DNA of 49,609 bases from Bacteroidaceae bacterium. GTDB lineage: Bacteria > Bacteroidota > Bacteroidia > Bacteroidales > Bacteroidaceae. Each line of letters opens with the position of its first letter. Within the stretch, counting starts at the first letter, position 1. Shown here one piece after another: positions 19,859-27,414 of the stretch. The translations under genes and the position numbers were made by a program. The notes beneath the pieces were generated by a model. The model was not told the origin of the DNA, ran no database searches, and saw only the letters and a program-made list of their open reading frames with translations. The stretch spans positions 1 to 49,609 of the forward strand of contig JAFVSR010000091.1 of NCBI GenBank assembly GCA_017503645.1, given 5' to 3'.

Positions 19859-20413
19859 ATGAGATACAATGTTGAAAAAATAAAGGAAATCGTTCGCAAG
19901 AATCCTACAACTGAGATTATATATTTTTGGGGACATACACCTAATCACAAGAAAATTACGAAATCATGCTTTAGTCAGTGGTATGACGTATATTTTGTGG
20001 TGGATGGACTTTCATACCATACTACAGAACAATACATGATGGCAAGCAAAGCACGATTGTTTGGCGACGAGGAGACTCTCAAAGAAATAATGGGTGCAGA
20101 ATCACCCCGCGAGTACAAGAAACTTGGCCGAAAGGTAAAGGGATTCGATGCAATCATATGGAACGAGAAGCGACTCGACATTGTAGTAGAAGGCAATAAA
20201 GCCAAATTCAGCCAGAACCCTGCATTGAAGGAGTTCTTGCTTGCTACCGGTGATGCAATCCTGGCAGAAGCAAGCCCCTATGACAAAATTTGGGGAATAG
20301 GAATGGATGAAAAAACCGCCGCAGCCGGACGTGTAGAGGATTGGAGGGGAGAGAACCTGCTTGGCTGTGCATTGATGGAGGTACGTGATTGGATTAAAAA
20401 TAATGATTTATAA
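19859..20413 (+). CDS. NADAR family protein (YbiA-like)
   Basis: 184 aa, single domain of the normal length. Hallmarks are the FSQWYDVYFVVDGLSYHTTEQ segment (within about 38-58) with a conserved Glu57, the GAESPREYKKLGRKVKGFD helix, NPALKEFLLATGD, the WGIGMD motif and WRGENLLGCALMEVR. Known NADAR enzymes cleave N-glycosidic bonds of riboflavin intermediates or remove ADP-ribose from guanine bases as antitoxins to DarT-type toxins. No DarT homolog lies nearby. It starts 2 nt after the fusion gene stop and ends 2 nt before the Nudix gene. The first third is A+T-rich and the rest is not. Confidence 0.9.
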   Translation: MRYNVEKIKEIVRKNPTTEIIYFWGHTPNHKKITKSCFSQWYDVYFVVDGLSYHTTEQYMMASKARLFGDEETLKEIMGAESPREYKKLGRKVKGFDAIIWNEKRLDIVVEGNKAKFSQNPALKEFLLATGDAILAEASPYDKIWGIGMDEKTAAAGRVEDWRGENLLGCALMEVRDWIKNNDL

Positions 20414-20415
20414 CT

Positions 20416-21114
20416 ATGGAAGAGAACAAAGAAATGTATTCATACAGATACCCGCGCCCGGCTGTAACAGCCGATTGTGTTATATTCGGTTTTGATGGGG
20501 TGGACATTAAGGTGCTGCTCATTCAACGTGGTATAGAGCCATTCAAGGGCAAATGGGCTCTCCCCGGCGGCTTTATGAATATGAATGAAACTGTCGAGGA
20601 GTGTGCAAAAAGGGAGTTGAAGGAGGAAACCGGGTTGACGAATGCTTCGGTTGAGCAGTTTCATTCCTTCTCCGATGTAAACAGAGACCCGCGCGAGAGG
20701 GTGGTTACAGTTGCCCACTATGCGCTCGTGAGGTTGGCAGATGTGAAGGGTGGCGATGATGCAGCCTCGGCTCGTTGGTTCTCTATGAACGAGATACCGA
20801 GCCTTGCATTTGACCACGACCGCATACTGCGAATGGCTGTAAACCGCCTTAAAGAGCGCATCTGCTTTGAGCCTATAGGTTTTGAATTGTTGCCCCAGGT
20901 GTTCACGATGACCGAATTGCAGAACCTGTACGAGGCTATTTTAGAGGTAAAATTCGACCGCCGCAATTTCTATAATAAGATGTTGAAACTGGGCATACTC
21001 ACCGAAGCGGAACCGCGCCCTGCAAACGCATCGCGCCGCACACCGAGCAAGTACCGATTCAATGCTGAAAAATATACGGAACTGAAACAGAAAGGATTCA
21101 GATTGGAATTTTAA
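20416..21114 (+). CDS. NrtR-type Nudix regulator
   Basis: 232 aa. The N-terminal Nudix domain has an intact Nudix box (G-x5-E-x7-REL-x-EE-x-GL, about residues 55-77), so it may still hydrolyse ADP-ribose. The C-terminal 80 residues form a winged helix: FTMTELQNLYEAILEVKFD followed by RRNFYNKMLKLGIL. This two-part structure is that of NrtR-like regulators, where ADP-ribose or a related nucleotide controls DNA binding. It is the third gene of a tightly packed operon that begins with two identical palindromes, so autoregulation is likely. AraR-type sugar regulators share the fold, but the NAD-related neighbours favour NrtR. Confidence 0.85.
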   Translation: MEENKEMYSYRYPRPAVTADCVIFGFDGVDIKVLLIQRGIEPFKGKWALPGGFMNMNETVEECAKRELKEETGLTNASVEQFHSFSDVNRDPRERVVTVAHYALVRLADVKGGDDAASARWFSMNEIPSLAFDHDRILRMAVNRLKERICFEPIGFELLPQVFTMTELQNLYEAILEVKFDRRNFYNKMLKLGILTEAEPRPANASRRTPSKYRFNAEKYTELKQKGFRLEF

Positions 21115-21251
21115 GATTAGTGGAATTTATTAACTGTTCTAAAAATATATCAAATCTGAATAAAGTGCAACAGGCAAAGTTATAATTGATAGATTAGGAG
21201 ATTTTCGAAACTCTATATTAGAAAAAAGGCAAACAATTGAATGACTTAAAT

Positions 21252-21800
21252 ATGTTAGTTGTACACCCTGCAGATATAACAACAACCGTTCTCTCCCATT
21301 TGTATGAGGGATGTGGAGCGGTTGTTGTTGACCAACATCACAGTAAACGCGAAATAGAACACTTGCTGCACCATTGCCCGCAACGTGAGCGTATAATGCT
21401 TCTGGGGCACGGTTCTGCCAACGGACTCTATTCCCGCACCGATGACACTGTGCCGGAATTCGACCGCATTATAATAGGCCACTCACACGCCTATCATTTG
21501 CGCCGCCACGGCAGCAATCTCATTGGCATATGGTGCCACGCCGACAAATTCGCCCGCAGCGAAGGGCTGCACGGCCTCTTCTCGGGAATGATTATATCGG
21601 ATAAAACAGAGGCGGAAGAGTATGGAATCATCACCCTGCAACATCTCATAGATGAAGCGAACGAGGTGATGTTTGCCAGACTCAGGATGTTACTGGATGA
21701 GAAAACACCGCTTAATGAAATACCGGAACGAATGAAAGCCTTGAACGACAAACCTTCTTGGCTGACCAACTTCAATTACGAGAGTTTTTACTATTTGTAG
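21252..21800 (+). CDS. Uncharacterised protein, possible caspase/CHAT-like fold
   Basis: 182 aa from the ATG at 21252 (a TTG at 21237 would add five residues). I do not recognise a named family with certainty. Two strand-ends stand out: RIMLLGHGSANGLYS, with a His-Gly after a hydrophobic strand (about residue 53-54), and LIGIWCHADKFA, with a Cys-His after the next strand (about residue 95-96). This spacing and order is that of the His-Cys dyad in caspase-like and CHAT peptidases. No other domain, signal peptide or membrane segment is present. It lies 137 nt after the Nudix gene with no visible promoter, within the asmA-flanked island. Confidence 0.6.
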   Translation: MLVVHPADITTTVLSHLYEGCGAVVVDQHHSKREIEHLLHHCPQRERIMLLGHGSANGLYSRTDDTVPEFDRIIIGHSHAYHLRRHGSNLIGIWCHADKFARSEGLHGLFSGMIISDKTEAEEYGIITLQHLIDEANEVMFARLRMLLDEKTPLNEIPERMKALNDKPSWLTNFNYESFYYL

Positions 21801-21883
21801 GGAACAACACTCTCGCTGTGGGAATATGCCATTCCAAGGTCGCACATTGCCTCGGCATTTATTTTAAGTTCTTCGATATTCAT
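21791..21883 (-). CDS. Possible 30-aa peptide or gene fragment
   Basis: A minus-strand frame of 30 codons beginning MNIEELKINAEAMCDLG and ending VVPYK. It overlaps the last codons of the preceding gene tail-to-tail. The helix-like start and proper stop make it plausible, but no family was recognised. It could be the stump of a larger gene removed when the island formed. Confidence 0.3.
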   Translation of the reverse strand: MNIEELKINAEAMCDLGMAYSHSESVVPYK

Positions 21884-21951
21884 AATGTTATTTTTATTCG
21901 TTTGGCAAATTAAACTCAATATAACTGTTGTCCTGTACAAGAATGCGCATC

Positions 21952-22284
21952 TCGGGCAGCACAGGCCTGGACCAGACCATCGACTACAAGGGCGAGATAA
22001 CCATCCCCACATCGGTGGGCAAGCTATCGAAGTTAGGCACAGTGGATATGAACATCAAGGGCACATTTACATCGCCCAAGGTGAGCATAGATATGGCCTC
22101 GCTTGCCAAGAAGGCAGCAGCCGGCGCAGCCGAGCAGGCATTGAACAAACTTTTTGGCGGCAGTTCAAAAGAGGAGGCAACAGAGGAGGGTAGTGACTCC
22201 ACTGCAACTGCCAAACCCACCACCAAGGAGGAGATAACGAACAAACTGATAAACGGAGCGCTTGATTTGTTCAAGAAAAAATAA
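21952..22284 (+). pseudogene. Duplicated 3' end of the asmA-like gene
   Basis: 333 bp colinear with 18280-18612 without gaps. I count 12 base differences, all synonymous, so the 110 encoded residues to the stop codon are identical. Only this C-terminal portion exists here; upstream homology stops at TCGGGCAGC. A short frame from 21928 could express it with eight unrelated residues, but there is no promoter. It marks the right edge of the 3.3-kb island. Confidence 0.9.
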
Positions 22285-22321
22285 GAAGCGTTCGATACTA
22301 AACGAAATGTAGATAAAGAAT

Positions 22322-22357
22322 GCAATCCCCGTTAGAATATACTCTAGCGGGGATTGC
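22322..22357. terminator. Hairpin downstream of the asmA fragment
   Basis: A 14-bp stem with one G-U pair (22322-22335 with 22344-22357) and an 8-nt loop. There is no T-tract, so it is a transcript-end stabiliser or a weak terminator. It lies between the asmA fragment and the stop of the convergent LRR gene. Confidence 0.5.
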
Positions 22358-22437
22358 TCGTTCAGAAATAGGGCTTTTGAGTCACCCTTATAATATTATT
22401 GTTTACTAAACCTTTTAGATGTCAATTTCGTATAGTA

Positions 22438-25116
22438 CTATTCGTCTTCCTCCAGCCCTTGCATAATTTCCTCTGTTGTAAACACTCTTCTACTAGGCAT
22501 AGGTTTTTCATTAGTATTGCTTCTAAAATGTTGTTCGATAAATTTAGAATTACTATCTGTATTGGAGAACGCTGTTTTATGAATATTGATCCTTGATTTC
22601 TGTTTTTCTTTTGGCCATATTATTTTATTTGATTGTAATGACTCGCAATTTGCAAAAGCTTCTGCGCAAATGTATTCTAATTCTTCATTTATGCGTACTT
22701 TCTTTAGCGAAGGATTACCTTTGAATGCCCCTGCTGCAACGCCGCGTGTTCCCTCTTTGATTTTTATACTTTTTACACTTTTGTTAGGATGTATGCCTAT
22801 AAGCCAATTATTTAAATACAATAGATCATCTTCTGTTGATCTAAATTCCCAAGCAGTTCCCGAAAACGCATTATAACCTATATAAGAAATATTATCTCCA
22901 ATTGTAATCTCTTGTAAAGAGCAGCAATTTGCAAATGCTTCATCGCCTATACTTATGACGCTGTTAGGAATGGTGATGCTTGTGAGGCCTTCGCACCTGA
23001 TAAAAGCGTTTTTACCTATGCTTATAACACAATTTCCTATAGTGAGCGTTTCTAGTGTATATTTGTTGTAGAATGGAGAATAGCCATAATAATCGTAACC
23101 TGTTTCTACTGTCGCATACGACAAATTGCGACCTAAATAGAGTGTCTCTAACGGACAATCGTAAAATAAGCCTCCATATGTACGCCCGCTTTCAACGAAA
23201 TCAGCATAATCAGCATAATTAGCCCCTAATGACAATGGACTATTTCCATCTTCAATGCAAAGCTCCTTTAATGAGGTGCAACCTCTGAAAGCCTCATTGC
23301 CAATGCGAGTAACGCTTTGGGGTATTGTAACACTTTTTAAGTTCTTACAATCTTTAAAAGCTTTTTCCTTTATGATATAATGTTCGCCCTTATAATCAGC
23401 AGGAAGGGTAATTTTATCTTCACAGCCAATATATCCAACCAAGGTATTTATACCATCAATTTTTCCAAGTACAAAATAATTCTCAATCGTTCCACCCGGT
23501 GCTACAAAACAATGATTACTGTAATCGGGGGTGTACCTTGCTGAAGATAAATTACAAAAGATATGAAGGCTTCTGCAACGATCAAACGCATGATCTCCTA
23601 TTGATGTGACGCTGTTGGGGATAATTATGCTTGTCAGAGAGTCGCAATCGCAGAACGCATAATCTCCTATTGTTATTACACCTTCGGGGATAGTGACATT
23701 TTTGAGATTTCTGCAATCAGAGAACGCAAATCTTTCTATCGTTGTTACGCTTTTGGGTATTGTAACGCTGGTGAGATCGGTGCAGCCGTAGAACGCATAA
23801 GCAGGTATCGTTGTTACACTTTCGGGGATAGTAACACTTTTGATGTTGCGGCAATTATAGAACAGCGAGTCTGCAATAGCCAATGTACCTTCTTGGATGG
23901 TAATGGATTGATTTTTAAGCATATTGTCTTTATATGCATAAAGTAATTTACCTGCATATATTAATCCATCGGGATGATTGTCATACCATGCCGTACCGGA
24001 AAATGCGTTTTTCGCTACTACAAATGTGACGTTATCCGGAAATGTTACACTTGTAATACCGATGCAATCTTTAAACGCATTGTCGTCAATACTTACGACG
24101 CTGTCAGGTATAGTAATACTAACAAGCTTTGTACAATCATGAAAAGCGTTTTCGCCTATCGTTTTTATACTATTGGGCATAGTTAAATTTTCTAAAGATA
24201 TACAATTACCAAAAGCGTTTGTACCAATACTGTTTATTCCATTAGGAAGGGTAACGTTACGTAGGTTTGTACAATCTGCAAAAACAAAATCTCCAATATA
24301 ATTAACGCCATCTGGTATATGTATGGTATCTAGTCCTACGCAATTTCTGAATGCCCCATTACTTATTTTAGTTACATTTTCATGTATTTGTATAGATTTT
24401 ATACTATTACACCCATCAAAGACAAATGCATTTATCACTGTTATATCATTTGGAATTGTTACATCTGTTACTAATTTGCCATTTAAATATAATGCAGCAC
24501 CGTAACTTAATGGATTTGTTCTTGTTTTCAACAGGAAACCGTAAAAGTCTGCATATTCTTCTTCAAAAGTTATATTAAGCCAACTATGAAGGCTATTTAT
24601 ATATACTGCACTAATATTTGTGCAATCCCAAAAAGCTCCTCTCCCTATATGTGTTACACTTTTAGGTATTGATATACTTGTGAGGTTGCTACATTCCGAT
24701 AATGCATATTCTCCAATTCTTGTTACGCCGTCTGGAATTGTGATTTTTGCAAGGATTTCGCACCCTTTAAATGCGTAATCACCAATATCAGTAACGCTAT
24801 TAGGAATAGTCACTTTAGTAAGAGCTTTACACGAAGAAAAAGCGTGATCGCCAATTTTTGTTACTTTGTAACTATCCCCCTTAAATGTTACATAAGTTGG
24901 TATTGATACATTTCCTTTATATCGATCTCCGAACTCCATTGTATTCATATTACTATAATCAATAATTTCGATAGTAATAGGAGACACGACCTCTACTGTG
25001 TTGTGCGATGTTATTTTATAACATATCCCACCTACAGAAAAATCATAAGCTTTGGTTATTGTAGCCGATAATAAAAATAGCGCTACTAAAAATGTTTTTA
25101 ATAAATTTGTTTTCAT
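22438..25116 (-). CDS. BspA-like leucine-rich repeat protein, secreted
   Basis: 892 aa. A signal peptide (MKTNLLKTFLVALFLLSATITKA) is followed by about two dozen LRR_5/BspA repeats with the theme IPNSVTSIGDHAFxxCxxL, interrupted by unrelated inserts such as LPADYKGEHYIIKEKAF. The C-terminus is a short charged tail without an LPxTG, lipobox or clear type IX sorting domain. BspA-type proteins are cell-surface or secreted adhesins that bind host proteins or other bacteria. The gene starts only 12 nt after the radical SAM maturase, so it is the last gene of the RiPP operon. Codon use is more A+T-rich than in core genes. Confidence 0.9.
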   Translation of the reverse strand: MKTNLLKTFLVALFLLSATITKAYDFSVGGICYKITSHNTVEVVSPITIEIIDYSNMNTMEFGDRYKGNVSIPTYVTFKGDSYKVTKIGDHAFSSCKALTKVTIPNSVTDIGDYAFKGCEILAKITIPDGVTRIGEYALSECSNLTSISIPKSVTHIGRGAFWDCTNISAVYINSLHSWLNITFEEEYADFYGFLLKTRTNPLSYGAALYLNGKLVTDVTIPNDITVINAFVFDGCNSIKSIQIHENVTKISNGAFRNCVGLDTIHIPDGVNYIGDFVFADCTNLRNVTLPNGINSIGTNAFGNCISLENLTMPNSIKTIGENAFHDCTKLVSITIPDSVVSIDDNAFKDCIGITSVTFPDNVTFVVAKNAFSGTAWYDNHPDGLIYAGKLLYAYKDNMLKNQSITIQEGTLAIADSLFYNCRNIKSVTIPESVTTIPAYAFYGCTDLTSVTIPKSVTTIERFAFSDCRNLKNVTIPEGVITIGDYAFCDCDSLTSIIIPNSVTSIGDHAFDRCRSLHIFCNLSSARYTPDYSNHCFVAPGGTIENYFVLGKIDGINTLVGYIGCEDKITLPADYKGEHYIIKEKAFKDCKNLKSVTIPQSVTRIGNEAFRGCTSLKELCIEDGNSPLSLGANYADYADFVESGRTYGGLFYDCPLETLYLGRNLSYATVETGYDYYGYSPFYNKYTLETLTIGNCVISIGKNAFIRCEGLTSITIPNSVISIGDEAFANCCSLQEITIGDNISYIGYNAFSGTAWEFRSTEDDLLYLNNWLIGIHPNKSVKSIKIKEGTRGVAAGAFKGNPSLKKVRINEELEYICAEAFANCESLQSNKIIWPKEKQKSRINIHKTAFSNTDSNSKFIEQHFRSNTNEKPMPSRRVFTTEEIMQGLEEDE

Positions 25117-25128
25117 ATCTACACCAAT

Positions 25129-26589
25129 TTATATTAATCCTTTATTTCTATACTCCTCATGTAGTTTTTTTGTTAGAAATGCAACATCGCAGAAATGTTT
25201 GTTAACCTTAAACATATCGCCATTATTTTCATTAAAGTTGCGCTCTAAACACATTGAACAATATTTCCTAGCTTCACAATTAAGGCATTCGGGAAAATCA
25301 CGTCTAGAAATATTCCTTAATCTCTTCAAATCATCGGATTCTTCCCAAATTTCTTTTAGGGTTTGATAGTTTACATTCCCAACTACTAATGATTGCCATC
25401 CGGGGCATGGATAAACATCTCCATTTTCTGCAATACAAAAATTATTCAACCCAACCCCACACAGTGGTTGCATTGCATATTCCATCGGAGTTACATTTTC
25501 CAATTTGGGGCGTTTCTTTTCAATCCATTTTGAATAATCGGGATCAAAATCCATTATGTCCCTTATGACTTTTTCGGTTTCCTCAACAGACAACCTGTGA
25601 ACTAAATTGTCAGTTGAAAAGTCTGCTTCTGCCATCATGATGTAGTCTGAAAAAGCTTTAATCTGTAAAGATTGGGCATATTTGAGTACATCAGCATAAC
25701 CATCTTTGTTTGCTTTCATTAAGGGGCAAGATATTTGTACGGGTATATCAGCTGCCACTAATTTCTCAATTGCAGATTTTGTTTTAATTTGAGATCCCTT
25801 AATAGTTGTAATTCTATCATGGATTTCTGGGGACATACTATACAATGATGCTTGAATATAAGAAATATTTGCAGCTTTGATAAAAGGGATTTGCACATCT
25901 TTGAGAGAGGTTAAATTTGATAGAATGCATATTTCCATATCCTTTTTACGGCAATATTGTATTATGCGAAGTATATCTTTGTGTAAAAAGACTTCTCCAC
26001 CACTCAACGTAACATGCAAACCGCCTATACTCGCAAATTGATCAATAATATCGCACACTTGCTCATAGCTCATATCAGCCCCTGCATCTTTTTTCAAGTT
26101 CGGTATGTAACAATGTATACACCTCTCATTACATCGACTGGTTAGTTCAAATTGTATCGATTTTAGCTTTGGTTTCTTTTGGTCTAATGCAAGCATATAA
26201 TCTTCTGTCGAAACCGATAGATTTTGCTCTGTACTTTGCGTGAAATCATATATTTTCGTTTTCATATTCCCTAAAGAGTAGGAAAACTCTATATCTTTTT
26301 TATCGCATTCTTCTCTAGATGCTCCCGTAACAAGAAAATAATGTTCTTCTAAGTCGATTACGAATTTCTCAAAATCCAACTTGAGTTTATTATAAGCAAC
26401 ACTGTCTCCATACAATTCAGAAAGTTCAGCTAATATATTTTCGATTTCTTGTGGCTCTCTGGTTATTTTAGACAAAAAGTCTGCACCAGTTTCATTATAT
26501 GAACGGTCGTAACGGGTTAGTTGGTTAGTTATATAGCCAACATTATCATATATGCGTATAAATGTATTTTTAGTTTGTCGTACTAACAT
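25129..26589 (-). CDS. Radical SAM/SPASM peptide maturase with N-terminal PqqD-like domain
   Basis: 486 aa. Residues about 5-90 look like a PqqD-type RiPP recognition element. The radical SAM core carries CNERCIHC (Cys153, Cys157, Cys160, canonical CX3CX2C) and SGGE (196-199). The SPASM region has Cys at 377, 385, 395, 435, 438, 444, 447 and 467, enough for two auxiliary [4Fe-4S] clusters. Enzymes of this build install thioether, C-C or epimer changes in ribosomal peptides. It lies 63 nt downstream of the Cys-rich precursor gene with a hairpin between, and 12 nt upstream of the LRR gene. It is clearly a maturase; the bond it makes is not known. Confidence 0.92.
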   Translation of the reverse strand: MLVRQTKNTFIRIYDNVGYITNQLTRYDRSYNETGADFLSKITREPQEIENILAELSELYGDSVAYNKLKLDFEKFVIDLEEHYFLVTGASREECDKKDIEFSYSLGNMKTKIYDFTQSTEQNLSVSTEDYMLALDQKKPKLKSIQFELTSRCNERCIHCYIPNLKKDAGADMSYEQVCDIIDQFASIGGLHVTLSGGEVFLHKDILRIIQYCRKKDMEICILSNLTSLKDVQIPFIKAANISYIQASLYSMSPEIHDRITTIKGSQIKTKSAIEKLVAADIPVQISCPLMKANKDGYADVLKYAQSLQIKAFSDYIMMAEADFSTDNLVHRLSVEETEKVIRDIMDFDPDYSKWIEKKRPKLENVTPMEYAMQPLCGVGLNNFCIAENGDVYPCPGWQSLVVGNVNYQTLKEIWEESDDLKRLRNISRRDFPECLNCEARKYCSMCLERNFNENNGDMFKVNKHFCDVAFLTKKLHEEYRNKGLI

Positions 26590-26608
26590 CTTGATAAATT
26601 TATAAGAA

Positions 26609-26640
26609 TGAGGCTGGCTATAAAAGCTTTGCCAGCCTCA
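26609..26640 (-). terminator. Intra-operon hairpin between precursor and maturase
   Basis: A perfect 10-bp stem (26609-26618 with 26631-26640) and a 12-nt loop, lying between the stop of the precursor gene and the start of the maturase gene. Only a weak U-rich stretch follows on the minus strand. It fits a leaky attenuator or mRNA stabiliser that raises precursor over maturase. Confidence 0.65.
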
Positions 26641-26652
26641 TGAATCGGTCTA

Positions 26653-26790
26653 TTAACCTCCGTAATCACAAATGTAACAGTTTTCACTATCTCCATAGTT
26701 TACGCGACAGCCTGCAGCATAAGAGCCACACGGAGCATTTTTAGCTTCAAGTACGACCTCCTTGTAGACTTTTTTAATAATTGTCTCCAT
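26653..26790 (-). CDS. Cys-rich RiPP precursor peptide
   Basis: 45 aa. A leader of about 19 residues (METIIKKVYKEVVLEAKNA), amphipathic and Lys/Glu-rich, is followed by a core with four Cys (21, 28, 38, 41), including PCGSYAAGC and CYICDYGG at the end. It is directly upstream of a PqqD-SPASM maturase. The frame is open for 39 further codons upstream (to 26907) and would add a hydrophobic stretch, but the internal Met gives a typical precursor length and is preferred. The core's Cys and the Tyr/Asn residues are candidate modification sites. No family name is assigned. Confidence 0.8.
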   Translation of the reverse strand: METIIKKVYKEVVLEAKNAPCGSYAAGCRVNYGDSENCYICDYGG

Positions 26791-27113
26791 AATAATATGT
26801 ATTTCCGCCAATGCAAGTCTCCGAACTATGGCAATTAACAAAGGGTATAAAAACAAGAAAGACGTGAGACTTGTTGCCTTACGTCCACAAAACAGAGGCA
26901 TCGCCAAACGCCTTTCCGGAATGAACTATGAAGAAACAATATTCCCACGCCGTGGAATATACCTATAGCTTATGAACAGAACGTACATAAGCGGTATATA
27001 CACAGAATGAGCATTGGTTGCTTCGGTCCTCCGGATGATTTTGGCGATTTCCTGTTTTGGACTTAAAACAAAATGCTTTCTTGCGCCGGTGGCTGTGTCG
27101 CTCACCTGCATTG
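26791..27113 (-). promoter_or_regulatory. Long untranslated leader of the RiPP operon
   Basis: About 320 nt separate the predicted promoter from the precursor start. The leader contains an imperfect hairpin at 26939-26960 (10 bp with one bulged base) and short frames on the minus strand, one of which (26926-27141) would span the transcription start and is unlikely to be a gene. No known riboswitch was recognised. The remaining gap up to 27414 carries the promoters and an inverted repeat listed separately. Confidence 0.45.
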
Positions 27114-27144
27114 CAAAGGTAAAATAAAATATAAAAACCACAAA
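27114..27144 (-). promoter_or_regulatory. Promoter of the RiPP operon
   Basis: On the minus strand: TTTG (27144-27141), a 19-bp spacer and TACCTTTG (27121-27114). It is a full consensus match directed toward the precursor gene. Confidence 0.7.
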
Positions 27145-27310
27145 ACACTTTGCAGTTATTTACAATATGATACTTCCGCATAAAAGCATTCCGGCACAAC
27201 CAATGCTCATAAATTTCAAGGAACATTCTTTCTCTTTATCTTCTTGCGATGTAAAATTACTCGGTTTTCGAGAATAACGGTTTGCCGGTTGTGGTGTAAA
27301 ATGGGGTAGT

Positions 27311-27355
27311 GCGTGCTTTTGCACCGAAACAGGCTTTTTTAGTGCAAAAATACGC
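27311..27355. repeat. Inverted repeat upstream of the divergent regulator-like gene
   Basis: Arms GCGTGCTTTTGCAC (27311-27324) and GTGCAAAAATACGC (27342-27355) pair at 12 of 14 positions around a 17-nt spacer. It lies between the two divergent transcription units and could be an operator or a hairpin. Confidence 0.6.
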
Positions 27356-27383
27356 AATGGCTGTGTGGTTTGGTTTTATTTGT

Positions 27384-27391
27384 TATCTTCG
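27384..27391 (+). promoter_or_regulatory. -7 element variant for the gene at 27415
   Basis: TATCTTCG followed by CGCAA, 23 nt before the ATG. The same TATCTTCG variant precedes lepA (28927-28934) and the M16 peptidase gene (44671-44678). No good -33 is visible. Confidence 0.4.
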
Positions 27392-27414
27392 CGCAAGGAA
27401 AATAGGTTTCAGCT

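Noticed and set aside
19859-20413. DarT1/NADAR toxin-antitoxin pair
   Set aside because: No DarT-like ADP-ribosyltransferase lies within the window; the partners are NMNAT-NADAR and Nudix.
26926-27141. A 71-aa minus-strand frame in the RiPP leader
   Set aside because: Its start lies within the predicted promoter and it has no recognisable features.
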